This document shows positions 46,653 through 54,594 of a stretch of DNA of 57,093 bases, one piece after another. Position 1 is the first letter of the stretch, and the number at the start of each line of letters is the position of its first letter. The stretch lies in the NCBI GenBank assembly GCA_026196875.1, contig JAPHTP010000001.1, positions 1-57,093 on the forward strand, read 5' to 3'. This stretch comes from Kangiellaceae bacterium (lineage in GTDB: Bacteria; Pseudomonadota; Gammaproteobacteria; Enterobacterales; Kangiellaceae). The notes beneath the pieces were generated by a model. The model saw nothing but the letters and a program-made list of their open reading frames with translations. It did no database searches and was not told where the DNA came from. The position numbers and the translations under genes were made by a program.

Positions 46653-48896
46653 ATGTCTATTAAAGATATTTCTTTTAATTTAAAAAAAGTAGTACCGGGT
46701 ATTGTAGCAGGAGCTGTATGCCTGAGCGCAACGGCTTATGATGCTGCCAGTGTGGAACAAGAGGGAAAAAGCTTTCAGCCGTCTGAGTTGTCAGCAACGA
46801 CTCAATCAGTATTAGATTCTTTTAATCCTGAAAGAAAACTCGCTCTCTCGTCAGAAGACTTAATGCAGCCTCAAATCGTCACCGTGGCTTCCAAGGTAAA
46901 TCACACCGCGTTGATTTCGAGTGCGGCATCAAGTTCTCTGAATGATTCAGCGCAAAACAAAAAGTTAATTCGAATCCATAAGGATGGCGCGAGCTTTATC
47001 AAAGTTCACTTCAATGAATTTGATATTCCTGAAGGCAGCTATATTGAAGTGCGTAACCTTGATGGAAGTCAGGTGCATACTTATGGTCCCGCCAATGCAT
47101 CACCAATGACTAAAGATGAGTCTATTGGCGATAACGGGCAGAACAAGTTCTCGGCACTTTCAATTGTTGGTGAAACAGCAGTAGTTGAATTCTTCCAAGG
47201 TTCAAGTTCAACCAATCAGTATAAGATTTCTATTGACCATATAATGCAGGGTTATCCTGAAGAAGAAATTGAGCTGATGATGCAACCGAACAATTGGAAC
47301 AACGTTGAGCCTCGTTCTACATGTGGAGCTAACGAAAGACGCGATGTGCAATGCTGGGCCAATTCCCATCCAACGGAATTTGAACGAACTCGTCCGGTTG
47401 CCAGGTTATTAATTAATGGCTCAGGGCTTTGTACTGCATGGCGTGTTGGTGCAGACAATCATATGTTTACCAACGAGCATTGTGTGGGTTCACAATCAGA
47501 ATTAAGTAACACAGAAGTTTGGTTTAATTATCAAAATACGAGCTGTGGTGGATCTACATTAGAACCCACTACAATTGTAACTGGACAAACGTTGCTTGCG
47601 TCAGATTATACTCTCGATTACACATTGTTCACTGTTACAAACTTCAGCACAATCACGGGTTTTGGACACTTTGGTCTAGATGTTAGAGACGCTGTTTCTC
47701 AAGAGCAAATTTATATTCCTCAGCACGGTAGTGGAAATCCAAAAGAACTATCGATTGAAAGTGATATGAATACAGGGGGAGTTTGTCGTATTGACGCCGT
47801 TCTAGCCAATGGGCGTGGCACTAATACCGATATGGGATATATGTGTGACACAATTGGTGGTAGTTCTGGTTCTCCAGTTTTAGCCACTTCGAGCAACAAC
47901 GTTATTGCACTTCATCACTTCGGTGGATGTAATAACCAAGGCGTGAGAATTGCGAACATCTGGCCACAGGTTTCGAGTCACTTTGGCGGAGTGATTCCAA
48001 TCGGAGACAATCAAGGACCTCCTCCAGGTGATCCTGTTGCTAACTTTAGCTATTCTGCGAATCAGTTGACGGTAAACTTCACTGATCAAAGTACTGACTC
48101 TGACGGAAACATTGTCTCTCGCAGTTGGAGTTTCGGTGACGGTAACTCGTCGTCAGCAACCAATCCAACGCATACTTACGCATCGTCTGGAAGCTATAAT
48201 GTTACTTTGACGGTAACTGATAATGATGGATTAACTGATACATCCAGTCAGTCCATCCAAGTGTCAGACTCTATTCAAGGGCAACTCACCAAAGGTGTTC
48301 CAGAAACCAATCTTAGCGGTTCGCAAGGCGATACTGTTAACTATTGGATTGATGTTCCTGCAAATAGTAAAGACTTAACTTTCGATATTAGCGGTGGAAG
48401 TGGTGACGCAGATCTTTACGTTCGTTTTGGCGCAGAACCTACAACCAGTACTTACGATTGCCGTCCATATAGAAGTGGCAATACCGAAAACTGCAGTTTT
48501 GCCACCCCTCAAGAAGGGCGTTATCACGTGATGGTTCGTGCATACAGCGCTTACTCGGGCGTTCAACTTGTTGCTGACTATAGCGAAAATACCGGTGGAG
48601 CGAGTTTCGAAGAAACTAATGTCTCGGCATCTCAAGGGCAATGGCAGCACTATACGCTGGATGTTCCTGCTGGCAGCTCAACCTTGAACGCTGTCATTAC
48701 TGGTGGCACCGGCGATGCAGATTTGTATGTTCGCTTTGGACAGCAACCGACAACGAGCACCTATGAGTGCCGTCCATACAAATGGGGGAACGAAGAAACT
48801 TGCACTATCAATAATCCTCAAGCAGGAACTTGGCATGTGAGTGTAAGAGCTTATAGTACTTTCTCGGGTTTAACTGTACGCGGTGAAGCTCAATAA
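46653..48896 (+). CDS. secreted trypsin-like (S1) protease with PKD and two PPC domains
   Basis: A signal-type N-terminus and propeptide region (about 1-235) are followed by an S1 domain: MFTNEHCVGS (His), TLDYTLFTVTNF (Asp) and IGGSSGSPVLA (Ser), with several Cys. Then a PKD domain (RSWSFGDGNSSS) and two PPC domains (GDADLYVRFGAEPTTSTYDC and GDADLYVRFGQQPTTSTYEC). PPC domains are often removed during maturation of secreted proteases. Confidence 0.9.
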   Translation: MSIKDISFNLKKVVPGIVAGAVCLSATAYDAASVEQEGKSFQPSELSATTQSVLDSFNPERKLALSSEDLMQPQIVTVASKVNHTALISSAASSSLNDSAQNKKLIRIHKDGASFIKVHFNEFDIPEGSYIEVRNLDGSQVHTYGPANASPMTKDESIGDNGQNKFSALSIVGETAVVEFFQGSSSTNQYKISIDHIMQGYPEEEIELMMQPNNWNNVEPRSTCGANERRDVQCWANSHPTEFERTRPVARLLINGSGLCTAWRVGADNHMFTNEHCVGSQSELSNTEVWFNYQNTSCGGSTLEPTTIVTGQTLLASDYTLDYTLFTVTNFSTITGFGHFGLDVRDAVSQEQIYIPQHGSGNPKELSIESDMNTGGVCRIDAVLANGRGTNTDMGYMCDTIGGSSGSPVLATSSNNVIALHHFGGCNNQGVRIANIWPQVSSHFGGVIPIGDNQGPPPGDPVANFSYSANQLTVNFTDQSTDSDGNIVSRSWSFGDGNSSSATNPTHTYASSGSYNVTLTVTDNDGLTDTSSQSIQVSDSIQGQLTKGVPETNLSGSQGDTVNYWIDVPANSKDLTFDISGGSGDADLYVRFGAEPTTSTYDCRPYRSGNTENCSFATPQEGRYHVMVRAYSAYSGVQLVADYSENTGGASFEETNVSASQGQWQHYTLDVPAGSSTLNAVITGGTGDADLYVRFGQQPTTSTYECRPYKWGNEETCTINNPQAGTWHVSVRAYSTFSGLTVRGEAQ

Positions 48897-48917
48897 GTTT
48901 TAATAAGCTTAGTTAAA

Positions 48918-48941
48918 GAGGACTGATTCAGTCCTCTTTTT
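48918..48941 (+). terminator. rho-independent terminator after S1 protease
   Basis: GAGGACT/AGTCCTC stem with a 5-nt loop and five T. Confidence 0.9.
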
Positions 48942-49223
48942 CTCATCAGAAACTGACCACAATACATTTTTAAAGCCAAATATTTTTCACATATTTAACT
49001 ACTCTATTAGCTTTCAATTTTATTAAAAATTCATCTTAAAATTCTCAAAAAAACTTTTTTGAATAGGCCTATAATTTATTGGCTGTTTTTACTAGATATG
49101 GTCAATAAAACATTTAATACCTAAATGTATTTGTCCTCAATAATTTTAATTTTAACTAACATTTTAAGTCTAAACCTGTGGATAAAACTGTTTACAAGTT
49201 GTGACTTTTCGGTGAATTGAATA
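48942..49223. other. AT-rich intergenic region
   Basis: Nearly 300 bp of AT-rich sequence with no gene. It presumably contains the promoter of the small gene at 49224. Confidence 0.35.
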
Positions 49224-49547
49224 ATGAAATATAGAAGTGAAATTCCAAACGCTTTCCACTTTCTTTCGGAGCGTTCGTTGCTAAAAAGGGTCGACGGAAA
49301 TTATATGTCAACAAGCCGTTGGCAGGCGGCTATGGCTAAGGCATCATTCAGAGTTTTTAATCAACAAGAAAAGCCTGACGATATTCGTATTCCAATTGCT
49401 ATGTCGCTTAACGAGTTACTTAAAAGTGAAGCGATCAGCAAAGATGAAATGGTTTCTCTAATCGCAGCAATGATGGAAGTCGAGGCGAGAACTCTCGGAC
49501 TTACCTATTTAAATAAGCCCGTGAAGTTTCCATTTTTATACCGTTGA
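49224..49547 (+). CDS. small uncharacterised protein
   Basis: This 107-residue soluble protein (YRSEIPNAFHFLSERSLLKR, later MSLNELLKSEAISKDEMVSL) has no recognised family. Its last 12 bp overlap the 3' end of the convergent ABC-transporter gene. Confidence 0.55.
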   Translation: MKYRSEIPNAFHFLSERSLLKRVDGNYMSTSRWQAAMAKASFRVFNQQEKPDDIRIPIAMSLNELLKSEAISKDEMVSLIAAMMEVEARTLGLTYLNKPVKFPFLYR

Positions 49548-51338
49548 TAACTGTTTATTAAGTTGCTCGGCTTTAGGTGAATGCTCCTCTAGCGTAGATG
49601 TTGTTTTTAGTTGAAGTTCAACTAGTTCTTGATAATAAGGAAGCGTAGCAAGTAACTCAGTATGAGTTCCTTGCCCAAGGATTGCTCCTGACTTCATTAC
49701 CACGATTTTGTCAGCTCCCATTACGGTAGATAATCGATGAGCCGCGATCAAGGTAGTTCGGTTTTGTGTTAACTTCTCCATTGCTTGTTGGATCTTGAAT
49801 TCTGTTGCTGAATCCAGGTTTGAAGTTGCTTCATCGCAAAGTAAAATGGGGGAGTCCTGCAAGATTGCTCTAGCGATCGCGAGACGCTGCTTTTGTCCGC
49901 CGGAAAGTTTTACACCTCTTTCCCCCACTTGGGTATCCAATCCTTTTTCTTGCTGTGAAATAAAATCTAGTAACTGTGCTTTTTGCAATGCCTCCTCGAT
50001 GATTAAGTCAGAAGGTATTTTTTGTAAACCCAAAGTCAGATTTTCCCTTATACTTCCTGAAATAAGTGGTGAGTCTTGCGGAACCAATGCAATCAAATTT
50101 CTCCAATCATTTAATGGCATCTCGTTAATTGATGCCTCTCCTAACTTTATTGTCCCGTTTTTTAATTCGTAGTAGCGAAGAAGTAAACTAAACAAGGTTG
50201 ATTTCCCCGAACCTGACTCGCCTACAAAAGCAATTGTTTTGTTTCCGGGAAGCACTAAATTCAAATCACTGAACAACTCACTTTTGCCGTATCCAAACTG
50301 AATATTACTAAAGGAAATATCTTGGTTGAGCGCTGTATCCTTATTGAGTTGTTTCTGCTTATTCGAGCCTACTTGTGTTTCATCTTGTTCATCTAGCAGT
50401 TCAGTAACTCGATCTGCTGCTCCAGCTGCTTTGTTGAGTGCTGTTACAAAGTAGGTGAATTGGATAAGGGGGAAAATGATATTAAACAGATATAAGATGA
50501 AGGCGATCAAGGTTCCCATGGTAATGATGCCCTGAGAAACCCTCGCAGCCCCAAAGGCAAGGATTATGATAAGCGTAGTAATGATTGTCATACCTGCAAT
50601 CGGAGCCATCACCGCTCCTATTCGAACCTCTTTTTGTCCTAGCCGGTACAGCTCATCCAAATTCTGTTTACTTTTATGGAGAGATTGACTTTCGGCAGTG
50701 GCTGCTTTGATCAACCTTATCTGCGACAAACGTTCGGTAATAAAACTCAGAAAATTGGCTTCCTGCTGCTGAAAATCTTTTGACAACTTTGAAAGTTTGG
50801 CGGCTATTGGCACTGTTATCAAAAATGAAACAAGTAAAGTCGCGAACAGGACACTTGTTAGCTGCCAATCCAAGATCCACAAGATGATTAAACTTGAGAT
50901 AAGTGTCAACATTCCGGATATAAAGGGTTCAAAATGTTCAGCCATCACGCTATTAATAACTTCAGTGTCATTAACAATACGGCTGGCCGGTTCAGCCGAG
51001 TTGTTTTCATCGAAATAAGTAACCGGTAAGTAAATTGCTTTGCTCAGTACTTTACTACGTAAGTTAACCAGCATCCGATTGGCGAGTTTCCCAATAAGGT
51101 AATAGTTTATTCCCGAGGCGATACTACCCAGAGCAAGTGCCCCTGCTATAAAAATAATCCAGTTAGTAGGAATTTCTGTCGCATTGCTAAAAGAATCAAC
51201 CAAGTTTTGGGTAAGCATAGGAAAGAGTATCGAGCTCCCTGCACCAATAATTGACAAGCATGCAATAAAAGTAAGTAAGCCCTTACCAGGCTTTGCTAGC
51301 CCAACAATGCTGAAAAGACGTTTGTATTTATTCGACAT
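49536..51338 (-). CDS. ABC transporter, fused permease and ATPase (exporter type)
   Basis: Six transmembrane helices (about 15-310) are fused to an ATPase domain with Walker A VGESGSGKSTLFSLLLRYYE, signature VKLSGGQKQRLAIARA, Walker B ILLCDEATSNLDS and the switch His in AAHRLSTVM. It works as a dimer, exporting lipid, peptide or drugs. The divergent TetR gene and the palindrome between them suggest repression by that regulator. Confidence 0.93.
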   Translation of the reverse strand: MSNKYKRLFSIVGLAKPGKGLLTFIACLSIIGAGSSILFPMLTQNLVDSFSNATEIPTNWIIFIAGALALGSIASGINYYLIGKLANRMLVNLRSKVLSKAIYLPVTYFDENNSAEPASRIVNDTEVINSVMAEHFEPFISGMLTLISSLIILWILDWQLTSVLFATLLVSFLITVPIAAKLSKLSKDFQQQEANFLSFITERLSQIRLIKAATAESQSLHKSKQNLDELYRLGQKEVRIGAVMAPIAGMTIITTLIIILAFGAARVSQGIITMGTLIAFILYLFNIIFPLIQFTYFVTALNKAAGAADRVTELLDEQDETQVGSNKQKQLNKDTALNQDISFSNIQFGYGKSELFSDLNLVLPGNKTIAFVGESGSGKSTLFSLLLRYYELKNGTIKLGEASINEMPLNDWRNLIALVPQDSPLISGSIRENLTLGLQKIPSDLIIEEALQKAQLLDFISQQEKGLDTQVGERGVKLSGGQKQRLAIARAILQDSPILLCDEATSNLDSATEFKIQQAMEKLTQNRTTLIAAHRLSTVMGADKIVVMKSGAILGQGTHTELLATLPYYQELVELQLKTTSTLEEHSPKAEQLNKQLSTV

Positions 51339-51391
51339 AACCTAAATCCATTGTATAAAAACGAATAACTATAATTAGTCTAATATTAAAA

Positions 51392-51405
51392 TGACCAATT
51401 GGTCA
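51392..51405. promoter_or_regulatory. TetR operator between ABC exporter and regulator
   Basis: TGACCAATTGGTCA is a perfect 14-bp palindrome in the divergent region, about 55 bp before the ABC gene, a typical TetR-family site. Confidence 0.65.
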
Positions 51406-51581
51406 ATTATAGTGTGACCGGATGTTTTCTGTTTTTGTAACCAATTATTTGATAAACTAACTAAAGGGTTTAAGTTTTTGTTATAACTTATTGAAAATTA
51501 AGATGAATTATTATTTGAGCATTCTGGAACACTTAGCTAAAAGTAAGGGTAAGTACGGAAGCGGGTGGTGAGTAAAAAGAA

Positions 51582-52463
51582 GTGGACAAGAAAACCAAGA
51601 TACTAACCTGTGCCAAGCAGCTGTTTCTCGAACAAGGTTATAAGTCAACCAGCATTCAAACCATTGCAAATGAATCGGGTATTTCTAAAGGCGCGGTCTA
51701 TTTATACTTTAATTCAAAAGATGAGATCCTACTTGCTATTTTCCGGATGTTGGAAGAAGCCGTTTGGCAAAAGGTTGCAGAAATAAACTCCGACCCCAAT
51801 TTGTCCGCAAGAGAAAAGTTCCGCCGGCAAATAGTCACTTTCTACAATGAGATCTTAGAGAATCTCCAGTTTAATCAGATGATGCTCAATGAATCTGGCG
51901 TAGAGTTAAGCGAAGCATTTTACAATTATGCTCGCGAATATCGATACAAACTACAAAATGTTCAAGAGCAGTCTTTGCTCAATATCTATGGAGAATCGGT
52001 AAGGCCCTGGATAAGTGATCTGGTGATATCAATCAATGGAATCATGCAAGAGTTTGACGCGAGTATCCTGCTCGATAATTTAGAACTACAAAGTGAGCAG
52101 TTGGCAGACTTTGTATGTCATGTCGCGGATTCGATTGTCGCTGGTTTGCTAGAAACAAAACCCGAGCCAATATTTGGCGACGAGGCAAGAAAAATTCGTA
52201 GCGATTTTCTAACCGAAATAGAAAGTCAAAAACAAAAAAAGCTTCAGAAACAATTTGAAGAGATCGCTGAGAGTGCATTAGCGATCCAATTAGACTCAGA
52301 GCAGAAAGAAATGGTTGATGAAACTTTGAATCTACTAAAGGACGCAGTGTTATCTAAAGAAATTAACAAAGTATTGATAAAAGCCTTACTCACCAATTTG
52401 ACTGGCATCAAAGAGTTAAAAAAACAGATCAGTCAATTGAAGATATTGTTGGATATCAAATAA
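51582..52463 (+). CDS. TetR-family transcriptional regulator with long C-terminal coiled coil
   Basis: The TetR helix-turn-helix is at residues about 5-50 (QLFLEQGYKSTSIQTIANES, KGAVYLYFNSKDEILLAIF). The protein is 293 residues, about 80-100 longer than typical TetR proteins; the extra C-terminal part is charged helix. The start is GTG at 51582, directly before the HTH. It probably represses the divergent exporter. Confidence 0.87.
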   Translation: MDKKTKILTCAKQLFLEQGYKSTSIQTIANESGISKGAVYLYFNSKDEILLAIFRMLEEAVWQKVAEINSDPNLSAREKFRRQIVTFYNEILENLQFNQMMLNESGVELSEAFYNYAREYRYKLQNVQEQSLLNIYGESVRPWISDLVISINGIMQEFDASILLDNLELQSEQLADFVCHVADSIVAGLLETKPEPIFGDEARKIRSDFLTEIESQKQKKLQKQFEEIAESALAIQLDSEQKEMVDETLNLLKDAVLSKEINKVLIKALLTNLTGIKELKKQISQLKILLDIK

Positions 52464-52734
52464 AAAGAAGACTGCCATTTCGACCAGCGTGGAGATGATT
52501 CGAATCTTTGACTACGCCTCAATATATCACTGCTCACTTATGATTAAAAAGAGAATGTGAGACAAATTGGGATAATCTAAAAGAGATAGCTTTAAGAGAA
52601 AACTAATCTCCCTCATAACTCATAGATATAATCAAAACCGCATTTATTCAAGCTAATTATATTAAACCCAAAACATTTGAAGTTCTTCGCGTCTCGATCC
52701 ATCTTATATCTAGGTGAATAAGGATTTATACGCT

Positions 52735-52926
52735 ATGTTTTTAAAGGAAAGAGATACTGGCCATCTAGTGGAAGTGATAGATGTTGAGGAGTTATTTAAT
52801 CCCAACAGCAACCGACTTATCGGCAAACTTCAAATTGGCGAGGCTGATCAAGACGAGGAAGTATTCAACAAACAGAGCCTTGTATTTATGTCTGGAGAGG
52901 AGCTACCAAAGTGTTGGCTGAATTAA
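52735..52926 (+). CDS. small conserved protein, paralogue 1
   Basis: I set the start at ATG 52735 because it aligns with the next gene's MLLVHKKSG and has AAGGA upstream; a GTG seven codons earlier keeps the frame open. The ~63 residues share with the next gene a VEVIDVEELFNP/VEVVYLSELFSL core and an identical SGEELPKCW end. The function is unknown. Confidence 0.7.
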   Translation: MFLKERDTGHLVEVIDVEELFNPNSNRLIGKLQIGEADQDEEVFNKQSLVFMSGEELPKCWLN

Positions 52927-53022
52927 ATTTCAGCAATTAAAATAATAAACATATCAACAAAAAGTAAAAATAGAGTAAGGGAAAACTGTTTTAACTTATC
53001 CGGTAGAAAAGAGGAGCTAACC

Positions 53023-53244
53023 ATGCTACTGGTTCATAAAAAAAGCGGTAATACCGTTGAAGTTGTTTATTTAAGTGAGCTGTTCAGTTTATTTGAGGAA
53101 GAACTTCAGGGAAGATATCAGGTGGGTGATGAAGTAATGGTTACTGACTCATTTAAGAAGTCTGATTTACAGTTCGCGTCAGGTGAAGAGCTTCCCAAAT
53201 GTTGGACTGATCCCCAATATAGAGATGACGAATTAAAAAGATAA
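53023..53244 (+). CDS. small conserved protein, paralogue 2
   Basis: This 73-residue protein has a strong RBS (GAGGAG). It is a tandem paralogue of the preceding gene, and ends SGEELPKCW plus a short charged tail. I recall similar short proteins, sometimes mislabelled acetyltransferase, in other marine gammaproteobacteria; treat that as unverified. Confidence 0.75.
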   Translation: MLLVHKKSGNTVEVVYLSELFSLFEEELQGRYQVGDEVMVTDSFKKSDLQFASGEELPKCWTDPQYRDDELKR

Positions 53245-53571
53245 TTTAATCTCTAAGCACAATATTTCCAATTTAGCGAGTGTTGCACTCGCTAAGCCTT
53301 TATTTCCTTTAGTTATTTCAATTGAGACTCGGGTCTCAGAAGTCAATATTTTTTGAACTCAACACAGAAGTAACTATTCTACAGAAATATGTATCAGCAC
53401 ATTAAAAAATTCCGCTTCAAATTTTTCTAACGTACTTTAAATAACCGCTGCTATTTATATCAAATTTTCCTAATATTCATTTGTAACCATAAGGCTACAT
53501 TAGCCTACAAATCGAAACAGATTAATTGATGGCCAACCGATAAGTTAAATTTTTTTTGACCTGGGAGCCTC
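53245..53571. other. intergenic region with terminator-like hairpin
   Basis: AGCGAGTG/CACTCGCT (53275-53294) forms a strong hairpin just after the small protein gene, with a weak T-rich tail. The rest is AT-rich without a gene. Confidence 0.5.
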
Positions 53572-54417
53572 ATGTTGAAATTCTTAGAGTGTAAGACTCG
53601 AACTCGAGCAAATCACATAACTAACTTGTTACTAGTTATTTTATTGTTTCTCTCCATTGGATTTGCTAATTCGAAAAGTTCTGAGCCGCAAGTAAATATC
53701 GAAAGATTCAAATGGAACGGCCAACTTCCCAATACTAAAACGATAATAGTTAAGAATTATTACGGTGATATTTCGACGAAAACAATTACGAAACCAATCG
53801 TGCATTTACAGTCTGTCTATCAGCGAATTGGCAAGTTCGCTCCAAAGCCCGATTTTCAAATTGAAGAAACAGAAAGAGGGTTAGAAATTGAAGTTAAATA
53901 CCCTACTGAATTTTTTAACTCAGGTGCAGGTGACGCAACTGTTAGAGCTGATATTGGCATTTATTTTCCAAAAGGATATCAGTTAATTCTAGAAACGACA
54001 TTTGGAAATATTAAAGCAAAAAAACATTACTCAAGTATAAGGGCCAAAACGACTTTAGGAAATATCAGTGTTGCAACGCATGGCGCTGTCGATCTTTCTT
54101 CAGAGATGGGAAATGTTTATTTAAATCCACTTTCAAATCGTTGGAAAAAATCTCAGCAAGTATTAACTCGCGCCGGTAATGTAACTCTTCTATTGCCGGA
54201 AGATGTTGATCTAAAGCTAATCGTTCAGGCAGCTAAAGGCATTGTAAGTAACTTTGAACGAAATGGAATCGACTCACACTCTGATAAATTTGGACGCTTT
54301 ACTTCCAGTTTAGGAAAAGCTTTAACCAGTTTAAATATCAGAGCGCTTAATGGTACTGCAGAACTAATATATGAACGAAAAACTGACGAAGACTATCTCG
54401 TCAGTCATTTAAATTAA
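53572..54417 (+). CDS. secreted DUF4097-like beta-repeat protein
   Basis: This 281-residue protein starts at ATG 53572 (GGGAG upstream). A signal/anchor segment lies at about 20-38. The rest is repeating short beta strands (VKNYYGDISTKTI, TTFGNIKAKKHYS, TTLGNISVATHG, SSEMGNVYLNP), the pattern of DUF4097-type beta-helix proteins. It is probably exported; its function is unknown. Confidence 0.7.
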   Translation: MLKFLECKTRTRANHITNLLLVILLFLSIGFANSKSSEPQVNIERFKWNGQLPNTKTIIVKNYYGDISTKTITKPIVHLQSVYQRIGKFAPKPDFQIEETERGLEIEVKYPTEFFNSGAGDATVRADIGIYFPKGYQLILETTFGNIKAKKHYSSIRAKTTLGNISVATHGAVDLSSEMGNVYLNPLSNRWKKSQQVLTRAGNVTLLLPEDVDLKLIVQAAKGIVSNFERNGIDSHSDKFGRFTSSLGKALTSLNIRALNGTAELIYERKTDEDYLVSHLN

Positions 54418-54441
54418 TTATTAAAAAGAGCGTGTAAAACG

Positions 54442-54520
54442 CCGACGTAAGCAACTTCGGGTTAGTAGAAAGTCGGAGGTTGTATGCGACTAAATGTCAG
54501 GATGATGAGTACCAAGTCGC
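54442..54520 (+). promoter_or_regulatory. structured 5' leader before large secreted protein
   Basis: CCGAC (54442-54446) pairs with GTCGG (54472-54476) and GCGACT (54486-54491) with AGTCGC (54515-54520), giving two adjacent hairpins about 75 nt before the start codon. It could be a cis-regulatory RNA; no known class matches by eye. Confidence 0.4.
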
Positions 54521-54594
54521 AATCAAAAGGATGTTCGGTAGGAGTTGTTGTAAAACAATAGCATAAATAAACGATAATAATTGGGGACATTTTT

